Source: BM003 sp963699835
GTDB lineage: Bacteria; Pseudomonadota; Gammaproteobacteria; Steroidobacterales; BM003
Assembly: GCA_963699835.1 (NCBI GenBank)
Contig: CAVOVJ010000005.1
Span: 124,001-188,000 of the forward strand
Reading direction: 5' to 3'
Length of the DNA stretch: 64,000 bases
The number at the start of each line of letters is the position of its first letter. The stretch's first letter is position 1. Below, in pieces: positions 45,570 to 55,369 of the stretch. The notes beneath the pieces were generated by a model. It worked only from the letters and a program-made list of their open reading frames with translations. It ran no database searches and was not told the origin of the DNA. The position numbers were made by a program, and so were the translations under genes.

Positions 45570-47522
45570 GTGAGATATTTCGTGACGGTTTTGTTTGTTG
45601 TCGCGTTGACCGGTTGCGGCCACGATGCAAATTCGCGCGCGGGTGCAGCCGGGTCCGCCGATTCGGCCATTGCTGTAGCGCCGGGCGCGGTCACGCCGGC
45701 CCCGGCGGTGACCGCTCGCGGAGGCCGATGTTCATACCTTCGCAAATATTACGCAATTCCGCGTACGCCATGCGGATCTCTCGCTGCGCGTCGATTTTGA
45801 ACGTAAATCGCTTTCCGGCTCGGTGCAATTGCGAGTGGAACGTCTCGATTCGGACGCCGGTGAGCTGATCCTCGATACCCGCGATCTCGAGATCGAGGCG
45901 GTAGCGCTGAACCTGAGCGGGAGCAAACTCATCGAGGTACCGTGGCGCCTTGGAGCGCGCGATCACGCGTTGGGCCAGCCGCTTCTGATCGACGTGAGCA
46001 AAGCCGGGCGGGCGCAGACAATTTGCCGTCATGGTCCGCTATGCAACATCGCCGGAGGCGTCGGGATTGCAGTGGCTCGAGCCGCGCCAGAGCGGCGATG
46101 CCCATCCGTTCCTGTTCAGCCAGTCGCAGGCGATCCATGCGCGAAGCTGGATCCCGCTGCAGGATAGCCCGCAAGTGCGGATGACCTATACCGCTACAAT
46201 CCACACCCCGCCGGAGTTGCGCGCCCTGATGAGCGCTGTCAACGATCCCGCTGCCGCGCGCAATGGACGGTTTAGTTTTGCCATGCCCCAGGCAATCCCT
46301 TCTTACCTCTTCGCTATCGCCGTCGGCAATCTCGAGTTCAAGGCGATGAGCGAACGGACGGGTGTGTATGCGCTACCCGGCGTGGTGGATGCCGCGGCTG
46401 CCGAGTTCGCCGATACCGAGGCCATGCTCGAAATCGGCGAGGCGATGTTTGGCCCGTATCGCTGGGGTCGTTACGACCTGCTGATCCTGCCCCCGAGCTT
46501 TCCGTTTGGCGGCATGGAGAATCCGCGCCTGTCATTCATTACTCCGACCGTAATCGCCGGGGACCGCAGCCTGGTGTCGCTGATTGCGCACGAACTGGCG
46601 CACTCGTGGTCCGGCAACCTGGTCACGAACGCTACCTGGCGCGATCTGTGGCTCAACGAGGGCTTCACGACATATTTCACTTCACGGATCATGGAAGCGG
46701 TATACGGTGTGGATCGCCGCAGGATGGAAGACTTTCTCGGCCTGCAGGACCTGCGCGAGGATCTGGCTGCCGCCAGCAGCGCTGATCAGCGGCTGGTACC
46801 CGATCTGGAGGATCGCGATCCGGACGATGTGTTTTCCGATATTCCGTACGAAAAAGGCAAGCTCTTTCTCGATTTTCTCGAGGCGCGGTTTGGCCGGGAA
46901 CGATTTGACCGCTTTCTGCAGGGTTATTTCGACGCTTTTGCATTTCAGAGCGTCACGACGGAGCAGTTTGTCGCTTATCTCGACCGGAACCTGTTGCAGA
47001 CCGAACCCGGACTGGTTTCGATGGAGGAGGTTCGCGAATGGATTTATGCGCCGGGTCTGCCTGCGACCGCAGTCTTGCCCGAATCGGACGCGTTCGACCG
47101 CGTTGCCGCCCAGCGCGACAGCTGGCTGCGCGGCGAGAGTGCTGCGCGGGCGCTGCCTACCGAGTGCCTGGACCGTGCACGAGTGGCGCTTTTTTATCGA
47201 CACGCTGCCGGCGGAGCTGACGCCGGCGCAGCTGGTCGAGCTCGACAATGCGTTTGCGCTGACCGCCACCAGCAATGCCGAAATCGGGCTGGCGTGGTAC
47301 AAGGTTGCGATTCGCAATGACTATCTGCAGGCCTTTCCGGCGATAGAGCAGTATCTGACCAGCATTGGACGGCGTAAACTGATACGCCCGTTGTACATCG
47401 CGTTGATGAGAACCGATGACGGTGCCGAATTCGCACGCCGCGTCTACACGACCGCACGGCCCGGCTACCATCCGATAGCAGCGGCGAGTATCGACCCGAT
47501 CGTTTTCCCGGAGAAAAACTGA
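45570..47522 (+). CDS. M1-family aminopeptidase lipoprotein, LTA4-hydrolase type (three frameshifts)
   Basis: GTG 45570, with GGGG about seven bases upstream, gives a lipoprotein signal MRYFVTVLFVVALTGCG (lipobox LTGC). The catalytic part contains FGGMENPRLSFI (GxMEN) and HELAHSWSGNLVTNATWRDL followed by WLNEGFTTY (HExxH-18-E zinc site). The C-terminal helical LTA4H domain is also there (HEWRFFIDTLPAELTPAQL). Frame breaks occur near 45718, 46009 and 47165; each time the expected sequence continues in another frame. Corrected length is about 650 residues. It is a membrane-attached aminopeptidase, probably facing the periplasm. Confidence 0.85.
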
Positions 47523-47538
47523 ATCGCGGCATGATCCT

Positions 47539-48414
47539 GTGCAGACGAGCTTCAATACCGCGGTCGCCGCGCGTTTCGACCAGGCGGCCGATCTTCTGAG
47601 CCAGCAAGGCGCGAACCCGTTCCGGATCAACGCCTACCGGCGCGGGGCCGACGCGGTGCGTGGACTCGACATGGATCTGCGCCGATTGCTGGAGGAGGAC
47701 GGGGTCAAGGCCCTCGTCGCGGTGCCGGGCATCGGCCGCGGCATGGCGGCGGCAATCCGCGAAATGGCGTTGTCCGGACGCTGGGCGAAACTGGAGCGTT
47801 TGCGCGGCGCGGCCGATCCTGCCGCTATTTTGCAGACTGTTCCGGGGATTGGCCCGGGCCTGGCCGGAAGACTCCACGACGAGCTGCATATTGACTCGCT
47901 CGAACAGCTCGAATGTGCCGCCCACGATGGACGGCTCGCGGCTGTGCGCGGCATCGGTGAGCGGCGCCTGCGAGCGATTCGCGCCTCGCTCGAAGCGGTG
48001 CTGGGGCACCCGCTGCCGCGGCGCCCGGCAGGTTCTGGACCCGGCGTGGCAGTGTTACTGGATGTCGATGCCGAATACCGGCGCCGTGCCGCCGCCGATG
48101 AGCTGGCAAAGATTACGCCGCGGCGCTTCAATCCCGAGCGCCGGGCCTGGCTGCCGGTGCTGCACACTGATCGCGATAAATGGCATTTCACAGCCCTGTA
48201 TTCCAATACCGCGCGCGCTCATGAACTCGACAGGACCGATGACTGGGTAGTGATTTACCACTACGACAGTGATGACCACGTTGAAGGGCAACACACGGTG
48301 GTTACTGAGAACCGCGGCGCGCTGGCGGCGCGGCGGGTCGTGCGCGGGCGCGAGGCCGAATGCCTCGCCCACTATCTGAAGGACACGGCTACCCGGGGGC
48401 GGAACGGGACCTAG
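47539..48414 (+). CDS. Helix-hairpin-helix protein related to the PolX N-terminal region
   Basis: 291 residues. The first 90 resemble the 8-kDa HhH region of family X polymerases (LLSQQGANPFRINAYRRGAD, VKALVAVPGIGRGMAAAIRE), and two more HhH hairpins follow (LQTVPGIGPGLAGRL; LAAVRGIGERRLRAIRASL). The C-terminal 120 residues (LPVLHTDRDKWHFTALYSNT, DDWVVIYHYD) are an unassigned domain; no polymerase catalytic Asp triad or PHP domain is present. It is probably a DNA-binding protein linked to repair. GTG 47539 is the start. Its TAG stop shares the bases CTAG with the stop of the convergent regulator gene. Confidence 0.8.
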   Translation: MQTSFNTAVAARFDQAADLLSQQGANPFRINAYRRGADAVRGLDMDLRRLLEEDGVKALVAVPGIGRGMAAAIREMALSGRWAKLERLRGAADPAAILQTVPGIGPGLAGRLHDELHIDSLEQLECAAHDGRLAAVRGIGERRLRAIRASLEAVLGHPLPRRPAGSGPGVAVLLDVDAEYRRRAAADELAKITPRRFNPERRAWLPVLHTDRDKWHFTALYSNTARAHELDRTDDWVVIYHYDSDDHVEGQHTVVTENRGALAARRVVRGREAECLAHYLKDTATRGRNGT

Positions 48415-49064
48415 TTGTCGCTGCTGATCAGGCCTTCGCGTATGGCCAGCCGCACGAGCCCGGGAACATCGCGGATTCCGAGTCGCTCCATCAGCTGGGC
48501 GCGATGAGATTCGACGGTCTTGATGCTCACGTTCAACAAGTCGGCGATCTCGCGCGTCGACATGCCCTCGGCGATCAGCTGCAGAATCTCCCGCTGCCGC
48601 GGGGTAAGCTGGTCGAGCGACGAGCTTGGTGTGCGGTCGTTATCCATCAGGCGTTCCACCGCACGCCGCGAAATTGACGGGCTGAGGTAGGTCTCGCCGC
48701 GCGCAACGCTCGAGATCGCGTGATGCAGTTCCGCGGTGGCCGCTTCCTTGACGAGATAGCCGGTCGCGCCGGCACGCAAGGCCTGGACGACATATTCCTC
48801 GTTGGAATGCATGGTCAAAACCAGCACACGGGTATTCGGACAACTGCGTACGATGCGCGCGGTCGCTTCGAGCCCGTTCAGCCCCGGCATCGCAATATCC
48901 ATCAGCACCACATCGGGGCGGGCGTTGCGTGCCTGTTTGGCGGCTTCGCGGCCGTCGCTGGCCTCGGCGACGACCGTGATGTCGTCGAAGCTGTTGATCA
49001 GGGCATGAATACCAGCACGGACCAGGGTGTGGTCCTCGGCAAGCAGTACACGTATTTCATTCAT
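48411..49064 (-). CDS. NarL/FixJ-type response regulator
   Basis: 217 residues: receiver domain (RVLLAEDHTLVRAGIHALI, phospho-Asp in DVVLMDIAMPG, Lys in GYLVKEAA) and a C-terminal LuxR-type helix-turn-helix (LTPRQREILQLIAEGMSTRE, IADLLNVSIKTVESHRAQLM). It is the transcriptional output of the histidine kinase encoded just upstream on the same strand (59 bp gap). Regulon unknown. Confidence 0.93.
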   Translation of the reverse strand: MNEIRVLLAEDHTLVRAGIHALINSFDDITVVAEASDGREAAKQARNARPDVVLMDIAMPGLNGLEATARIVRSCPNTRVLVLTMHSNEEYVVQALRAGATGYLVKEAATAELHHAISSVARGETYLSPSISRRAVERLMDNDRTPSSSLDQLTPRQREILQLIAEGMSTREIADLLNVSIKTVESHRAQLMERLGIRDVPGLVRLAIREGLISSDN

Positions 49065-49123
49065 ATCCGTCGATGTTCCCACGGCGAGGCGGGCGCGATC
49101 GCCCCGGCCACGCACGATTCTGA

Positions 49124-51333
49124 TCAGTAAGGCAATTCGGCCTCGATTATCGTGCCCTGGCCGCGGCTGGAGTGGACACGCAGCTCACCGCCGAGCAACG
49201 ATGCACGCTCGTGCATGCCGGCCAGGCCAAACGAATGACCCCGGCGCGCGTCCTGCAGGCAGCGCGCGACATCGAATCCCTGCCCGTCGTCTTCGATCCG
49301 CAGATGCAGACGTGCAGGCTCTTTCCTCACCGTTATCGATGCCGTGCTCGCTCGCGCATGACGCATCGAGTTGGTCAGGGCTTCCTGGATGATCCGGAAA
49401 CAGGCAGTTTCGACCGGAGCACGGAATCGTCCAAGCCCCGGCGCGACGTCACATTGCACCTCCAGCGACGTGTTTTGACGACAACGCGTCACGAACCAGC
49501 GTAGCGACGCTTCGAGTCCAAGATCGTCCAGCATGGTCGGGCGGAGGTCCAGCGACATATTGCGGACCTGGCTTAGCAAAGTATTGGCCAGATCGATGCA
49601 ACCGTTGATTACCTCGGGGCTCCGAGCGGCGGTTAGTTGCAACGTATCGAGATTGATCTTCAGCGCTGTCAGCGATTGCCCGATTTCATCGTGCAGCTCG
49701 CGAGCAACATGACGAAGTTGGTTTTCACGGGCATTGAACAACTGTTGCGACACACGACGCAGGTCGTTTGCATAACTCTGCAGTTTGCGCTCCGTTTCGA
49801 TGCGTTCGCTGAGATCGCGCATGATCGTCGAGTAGTAGTCGATCTCGCCATAACTGTCGCGGTGGACCAGTATGACCTGGGAAACCGGAATGAGGCTGCC
49901 GTCCACACGGCGCAGCCTGACTTCGCCGTGCCACGATCCGTGCCGTTGCGCCTCGACCAGGCCGTGCTCGCGAATTTTTTGGTGGTCTTCCTGCGGATGA
50001 ACGATTTCGAAGTTGCGGCCGGTGTACTCCGATTCGTCTGTGAATCCGAGCAGCTCGCGCCCGGCGTGGTTGATGTACTGAATCCGGCCCTCGGCATCCG
50101 TACGTGCCGATGAAAGTCGGTGGTCGCCTCGACGATCGCCTCCAGTCTGCGCCGTAATGCCTGCTGCTGTTGTTTTTGCGTCAGGTCGCGCTCGATTCCG
50201 CGGAATCCGCACAGCACGCCGTTTTCGTCCCGCATCGGGAGAATCGTGCCCTCGAGGGTCACGACCTGGCCGTTGCGGTGACGCAGTCGGTTTACCAGGC
50301 CCCTGAGCGGACGCGGCTCGGCCAGCAACGTCCGCATCACCTCGCCGCTGTATGCGCGCTCGTCTTCGACGATGAAACTCGACAAACGGCCGACCAAGAA
50401 CTTCTTCCTTGCCATAGCCGAGAATTCGTCCGCTGCCTGAGTTGACGAAGGTAAATCGCCCGGCGAGGTCAATTTCCCAGACAAAATCGGTCAGGCTCTC
50501 GATCAGCGTACGATATTTATCTTCGCTGCGGCTCAATGCGCGAAATGCCTGTTGACGTTTCGTGACATCGAAAAGGCGCATCATCACTGCTTCGATGCGA
50601 CCGATGGGGTCGCGTTTTGGCGTGATGTCGATGTCCACGTACAGGCGCCTTCCGCACGCAAGCGTCAGCCAGTCGTTCTGTGTCGTCGAGTCACCGGCGA
50701 ACGCCGCCTCCACGGCGGGCCGCAGGACGTCTGCGTAGGCGTCGCCGAATATCAGGCGCAGCGCCATGCCCTCGAGATCGACGACTTCCTTGCCGACCGC
50801 GCGCGCAAGGCCCGGGTTCGCGGCCACGCAGCGGTGATCGGGTGAAACCAGGCAGGTTAGGTCCGCCGTCGCCCGAAACACGCTGCGATAGCGTTTGAAT
50901 CGCAGATCACGGTTAAACGACTGGACCAGCAAACTGGCAATGTGGCTAACCCCGTAACGAAGTGCGCGGCGATTTGGATTGGGCCGGCGTGCGGGCCAGA
51001 ACGAGCCTGGCGATCGTGCCGTCTTCCGCGTCGGCATGACGACAAGCGAGCGTACATCGGCGTCGTCGTCGAGTACGCGCGCAGTTCGGCGAGGCGCGTA
51101 TCGTCTGTTCGCCCGGACTTGCCGATGACGATCCATTTGCCACCGACATTGCGATCGTTTGCGAACAGTATGCAATGGTCGGCATGGGTCGAATCGATGA
51201 TCCGGGAGCACAGCACGTTGGCAGCGCGCCGGGCCGAACCCTGCAACGCCATGACGCCGAGGATATCGGCTTGCAACGCGACCGGATCGACGCAGATCGG
51301 GAAATCGGTTAGTTTTTCGTTAATTGTGGGCAA
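49124..51333 (-). CDS. PAS/GAF sensor histidine kinase, NarX/DegS type (about five frameshifts)
   Basis: Reassembled, the protein is about 735 residues: a GAF-like N-terminal domain (HADHCILFANDRNVGGKWIV; ADVRSLVVMPT; DGTIARLVLARTP), three PAS domains (from YRSVFRATADLTCLVSPDHR, YRTLIESLTDFVWEIDLAGR and RRLEAIVEATTDFHR), a HisKA_3 dimerisation helix with the phospho-His in RHVARELHDEIGQSLTALKI, and an HATPase domain (FRIIQEALTNSMRHARAS, EDDGQGFDV, FGLAGMHERASLLGG). Frame changes lie near 51065, 51025, 50985, 50395 and 50105. No membrane segment, so it senses an intracellular signal. The TTG at 51333 has no Shine-Dalgarno, so the true start is uncertain. Confidence 0.82.
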
Positions 51334-51442
51334 AATTTTACATAGTTTGTGTGCTTTAGACGCAGTCTACCGTATCTGTTTCACCTCGGGCGTCTTCGTT
51401 CAGAGTAGCTCCAGATCGCCGCCCCTGGCGGGCTCCGCGCAA

Positions 51443-52549
51443 TCAGGCATCGCGGTCGAGCGGCTGCACCTCGGTTTCGAAGTACCGCCACAGCGGCTGC
51501 GGCAGGTCGCGGTAGGCGGAAGCCGCTGCGGCGCTGAGCGTGGCGGAATTGTGAGTATTCCAGAACATCAGATTCTCGCCGCGGGCATGCGTATTCTCAA
51601 GATCACAGAGCAGTGCGGCGGCGGCCTTGCCGGTATAGGTTCCTTCGAGGCGGACCTGCTCCGATGCGGCAAAAGTCCGCACTGCGGCCATGCCCTCCGC
51701 GGTGAACACCGCGTATTTCTGACCGAAAAAATCATCGCGGATTTCTATGCCGGCATCGGCGCTATCAAGGAGGGGAAATCGCGGGTCGGTTTCGCGCAAC
51801 AACGCGGCCGTGGCGTCAAAAAGTTGCCTGCAGGCTTCAATGTTGCCGATTTTCGCGTCCACAACGCGAATGCCGATCACCCGGGTTTGCAGGCCGAGCG
51901 CCCGCAGACCCAGCGCCAGGCCGGCGACCGTTCCCATGGTCCCAAGTGGCAGATAGATCTTGTCGGGTACCGGGCAGCCCACCTGCCCGATCTGCGCCGC
52001 GAGTTCGAAAGCGGCGTTGACGAACCCGACCGTGCCCAATGGCGACGAGCCGCCCATCCGGATCGAATAGGGTTCCTTCCTGGTGCGCAAAAGTCCTTTC
52101 AGGCTGCGTCGCCGGGCGCCGTCCTCGACCTCATCGGGGCTCGCGAAGCAGAGATACTCGATTCCCGCTTTTTGCCCGGCGCGCAGGTTGCGTGCGACGT
52201 AGCGGGAGTTGGTCTGACCGGTAACGCAGGCGATCGGCGCAAGACCGAGTTTGCGCGTGTACAGGCCTGTAGCGAGTACGTGATTGGATCCGGCGACGCC
52301 AAAAGTCATGACCTCGGAGCAACCGCGCGCCAGTGCATCGCCGAGCAGAAACTCGAGCTTGCGGACCTTGTTGCCGCCGTAGAGTTTGCCGCTTTGATCG
52401 TCGCGTTTGATCCACAGCGAGCGGGCGCCGGTTCGTTTCATCAGGTGCGGCATCGGCTCGAGCGGGGTCGGTAAATTTGCCAGACGCCGATACGGGAGGT
52501 GTCTGCCGAGCGCCGGGTAGGCGTCGAAAAGCGGCAGTTTATGGCTCAT
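51443..52549 (-). CDS. PLP-dependent ACC deaminase/D-cysteine desulfhydrase family enzyme
   Basis: 368 residues of the fold-type II PLP family. The catalytic Lys lies in YGGNKVRKLEFLLGDAL, the phosphate-binding loop is in LPLGTMGTVAGLALG, and VAGSNHVLATGLYTRKLGL matches the substrate-binding segment. Family members open 1-aminocyclopropane-1-carboxylate or cleave D-cysteine; sequence alone does not decide between them. ATG 52549 overlaps the stop of the upstream transporter (ATGA), so uptake or export of a D-amino acid together with its breakdown is a reasonable idea. Confidence 0.87.
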   Translation of the reverse strand: MSHKLPLFDAYPALGRHLPYRRLANLPTPLEPMPHLMKRTGARSLWIKRDDQSGKLYGGNKVRKLEFLLGDALARGCSEVMTFGVAGSNHVLATGLYTRKLGLAPIACVTGQTNSRYVARNLRAGQKAGIEYLCFASPDEVEDGARRRSLKGLLRTRKEPYSIRMGGSSPLGTVGFVNAAFELAAQIGQVGCPVPDKIYLPLGTMGTVAGLALGLRALGLQTRVIGIRVVDAKIGNIEACRQLFDATAALLRETDPRFPLLDSADAGIEIRDDFFGQKYAVFTAEGMAAVRTFAASEQVRLEGTYTGKAAAALLCDLENTHARGENLMFWNTHNSATLSAAAASAYRDLPQPLWRYFETEVQPLDRDA

Positions 52550-53503
52550 TGCGAGCTCGCCTCGGCTGCCTTTTGCGTTGCGGCTCGCGGCGCCTTGCCC
52601 GGGCTGACGATGGCGATCGAACCGAGCACCACGGTAAACGCGCCGACCAGGCTGAGTGCGTCGATCCGCGTGGTTTCGATTACGTCGAAGATTCTGCTGA
52701 GTCCGATTGTGCCGGCCAGCGTCACCAGCGGAGTAATGGCAAGCACCGCACTGATCCGGCTTGCCTGCCAGTGGTTTAGCGCCTCGGCAAAACAGCCGTA
52801 GGCAATTAGCGTGTTCAGCGAACAGAATGCCAGCAGGAACCAGCCGAAGCCGTCGAGCTGCGATACCGTCGGCGGCGCCGAGAACGGGAGCAGCAGAATC
52901 GCGGCGCAGGTGTAAATCATCCACATGATGGAATTTGAGGAATATCTCGCCAGCAATTGTTTTTGCGCCAGCGCGTAGCCGGCCCAGAAGAGAGCCGAGA
53001 TGACTATCACGACTACGCCAAGAGTCTCCCCGCCGAATCCGCCAATGAGTGTGCCGATCCTGTCGTGAAAAAATAACAACAAGCCCGCCAGCAGCACTGC
53101 GAAACCGGCCCACTGGCGGGCCAGAAATTTCTCGCCGAAGACCCAGACGCCGCCCAGCAGCAGAAAAGCCGGCGCCAGTTGGATGACGACCTGGGCCGCG
53201 GCCGGAGATGTCAGGCGCAGGCCCCATGAGATACAGCAGATAATTCCCGCCCAGACCGAGGATCGATACGAGCAGCAGTTTCCAGCCGACGCCGGCAAGA
53301 CCCGCTATCCGCGGCAGTTTACGCGCCAGCACAAGGTACGCGCCGAGCAGCATGCTGGCCGCAACGAAGCGGTACCAGGTGATCGTGACCGCGTCCATGG
53401 CCGGTAACAGGAGCTTCAGTGCGATCGGCAACATGCCCCACAGCACGGCGGTGGTCAGGGACAGGCCGAGACCCAGACGCCAGTTGCCGGTGATTCGATG
53501 CAT
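52546..53503 (-). CDS. EamA-family (DMT) transporter (one frameshift)
   Basis: The N-terminal part (LGLGLSLTTAVLWGMLPIAL through LGLGGNYLLYLMG) is in one frame. Near 53222 the frame changes and continues as LRLTSPAAAQVVIQLAPAFL to the stop at 52546. Corrected length is about 318 residues, with ten membrane helices in two EamA repeats. It is coupled by ATGA to the PLP enzyme gene. By coincidence the first frame also stays open without a stop to 51443, which creates a false 686-codon ORF. Substrate unknown. Confidence 0.82.
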
Positions 53504-53569
53504 GCGCGGGAATATCGTGAGAGAGGCAGGCGGCGATTGTCGGTCAACGCACGCGGCGTGGCAATGTCA

Positions 53570-53586
53570 TTCCCGGTTGGCGGGAA
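53570..53586. promoter_or_regulatory. Inverted repeat upstream of the tail-sheath-like gene
   Basis: TTCCCG-GTTGG-CGGGAA is a perfect 6-bp inverted repeat with a five-base spacer, 36 bases before the GTG start at 53622 and between two divergent genes. It could be an operator; no promoter hexamers can be fixed around it. Confidence 0.4.
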
Positions 53587-53621
53587 CTGTGGTAGCTTTG
53601 CGCGAACTCGATGGAGGCATT

Positions 53622-55211
53622 GTGCCGAACCCCTATTCGCTAGGAATAGAAGTTCAGGAACTCACCGGGCCTGCCCACGGCCTGGACGGCTTCCCTCCCA
53701 CTGTTACCGCGTTTATTGGCAGCGCTGCGCGCGGCCCTGTCGGCCAACCGGTTCCCGTTCGCAGTTTCGCCGACTACGAAATTGCATTTGGCGGGTGCGC
53801 AGCGGGCGTGAGTCTCGGTCGCGCCGTTGAACAGTACTTTGTGCAAGGCGGCCAGCGCGCACTGATCGTGCGTCTCGCAAGCAAGGCGCTCCCGGTCAGT
53901 CTCGAACTGCAAACCGGTGGCGACGCGCTGCGCCTGCAGGCGCGTGACCCGGGCGGCGGCGAATTTTTGCGCGCATCGATCGACTATGACGACATCGGTG
54001 ACAACGAGGCGGATCGCTTCAATCTGGTGGTCCAGCGTCTCGCCGCGCGCGATGACAATCGGGTGATCGCCCAGGAAAGCTTCAAACGGGTGTCCTGCGA
54101 CTCCGCGAGTTCCGGATACATCGCTAATTTGCTGGCGGAGTCCGACTTGTTGCGGCCGCCGCTTCAGGTCCCTCTCGCGCGGCCGCTGGTGACCGATACG
54201 AGCCTGGCATCGAACTGCCACGGCTTTGTCGAATCCGCGGCCGACGGATGCGATGGAGAGCCGCTTTGCGACTATGACATCGTCGGCTCGGCGACAGAAG
54301 GAACCGGTCTTTTCGCATTCGGACAGTGTGCTTATTTCGACCTGATGTGTATTCCGCGCGGAGAGCGGGATAACAGCATCGGGCCTACCGCTATGCTGGC
54401 TGCGCTTCGTTATTGCCGTGCACGCGGCGCGATGTTGTTGCTCGATCCGCCACGCTGCTGGGGAACTGTTCAGGAAGTCACAACCGGTCTCGCAGGCCTG
54501 GGGCTGCAAAGCGAAGATGCCGTCATGGCTTTTCCGTGGCTTCGCGCCGGCGTTGGCGACGGCTCGGTACCGGCCGATATTCCGCCCTCCGCGGTAGTGG
54601 CCGGCGTGATCTCACGTGTCGATGGCGAGCACGGCCGCTGGACGTCGCCATCCGGTCCGAACGGCTTGCTGCGCGGCGGACTGCGCCCGGTGAGTCGGCT
54701 CGATCCATCACAGGTGCTCGAGCTCGCCCGGGCCGGGGTCAATGGTTTTGTCGCACCGCGCCCCGGTGCCTGGCGTCTCGGTGCGGCGAGGACGCTGGCC
54801 GGTCACGACGCGAGTAGCGTCGCATGGCGTTACATTGCGCAGCGCCGACTGGCGCTGGCTATCCTGCAGACCCTGGAGCGCGAGACACGCTGGGCGGTTT
54901 TCGAGCCGAATGAGCCTCGTCTGTGGGCGCAGTTGGCGGATCAGGTCGGCGGATTCCTTGAGGGCTTGCATCGCCAGGGCGCGCTCGCCGGGCGGTTGCC
55001 CACCGAGTCGTTTTTCGTGCAGTGCGACAAGGAATGCAACAGTCCGATGGGTATTGCTCGCGGCGATATCGTATTCATCGTCGGTTTCGCAACACTGCGT
55101 CCCGCGCAGTTCAGTATTTTCGAGATCCGGCAACGTCTCGACGGAACCCGGGTGAGGACCAGTTCGCTCAGCCCGTACGCGCAGCATCTGCGACTGGCGA
55201 AGCAGGCATGA
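53622..55211 (+). CDS. Contractile phage tail sheath-like protein
   Basis: 529 residues. The N-terminus (MPNPYSLGIEVQELTGP, then TVTAFIGSAARGPVGQPVPV and SFADYEIAFGG, LGRAVEQYFVQGGQRALIVR) follows the sheath pattern of a beta-strand arm, an exposed-loop domain and the conserved (N/G)GG-R-yVvR segment. The C-terminus has the classic sheath finish: WRYIAQRRLALAILQTLERE, TRWAVFEPNEPRLWAQLADQ, GGFLEGLHRQGALAG, then FFVQCDKECNSPMGIARGD and RPAQFSIFEIRQRLD. GTG 53622 has GGAGG four bases upstream. No tube, baseplate, spike or ATPase gene is nearby, so whether it assembles alone, joins a system encoded elsewhere or has a different role is unknown. Confidence 0.82.
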   Translation: MPNPYSLGIEVQELTGPAHGLDGFPPTVTAFIGSAARGPVGQPVPVRSFADYEIAFGGCAAGVSLGRAVEQYFVQGGQRALIVRLASKALPVSLELQTGGDALRLQARDPGGGEFLRASIDYDDIGDNEADRFNLVVQRLAARDDNRVIAQESFKRVSCDSASSGYIANLLAESDLLRPPLQVPLARPLVTDTSLASNCHGFVESAADGCDGEPLCDYDIVGSATEGTGLFAFGQCAYFDLMCIPRGERDNSIGPTAMLAALRYCRARGAMLLLDPPRCWGTVQEVTTGLAGLGLQSEDAVMAFPWLRAGVGDGSVPADIPPSAVVAGVISRVDGEHGRWTSPSGPNGLLRGGLRPVSRLDPSQVLELARAGVNGFVAPRPGAWRLGAARTLAGHDASSVAWRYIAQRRLALAILQTLERETRWAVFEPNEPRLWAQLADQVGGFLEGLHRQGALAGRLPTESFFVQCDKECNSPMGIARGDIVFIVGFATLRPAQFSIFEIRQRLDGTRVRTSSLSPYAQHLRLAKQA

Positions 55212-55369
55212 TGCGATTCGACTGATGCGGCGCGACTTGCGTCTCGTTGATTTTCCTGATCTTTTGCGATAGGAGTTGCAGGAGCGTCGCGCTGACTAAA
55301 ACGGCGCCATCCCCATCGTGGACGGGACCAGAGGCTGTTGTTGCTCTGGCCAGACGCTTTTGTCGCGAC
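55212..55369 (+). other. Unassigned stretch after the tail-sheath-like gene
   Basis: Right at the sheath stop (ATGA overlap) a five-codon frame MMRFD ends at once in TGA, and the same frame is then open from 55225 to 55795. An AGGAG at about 55279-55283 has no ATG or GTG at the right distance (a CTG sits at 55292). This may be a damaged gene start; I cannot show it. Confidence 0.3.

Noticed and set aside
49124..51333. Programmed ribosomal frameshifting in the histidine kinase and other broken genes
   Set aside because: Too many sites in unrelated genes and no shared slippery heptamer; sequencing indels are simpler.
50942..52474. 510-codon open frame on the plus strand
   Set aside because: It lies antisense to the kinase N-terminus and the PLP enzyme, shows no domain, and is a by-product of high GC content.
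51443..53503. A continuous 686-codon reading frame spanning the EamA transporter and the PLP enzyme, suggesting a natural fusion protein
   Set aside because: The middle 200 residues are Arg/Gly-rich nonsense, while the true transporter sequence is in another frame over the same bases. The enzyme has its own start with an ATGA overlap.
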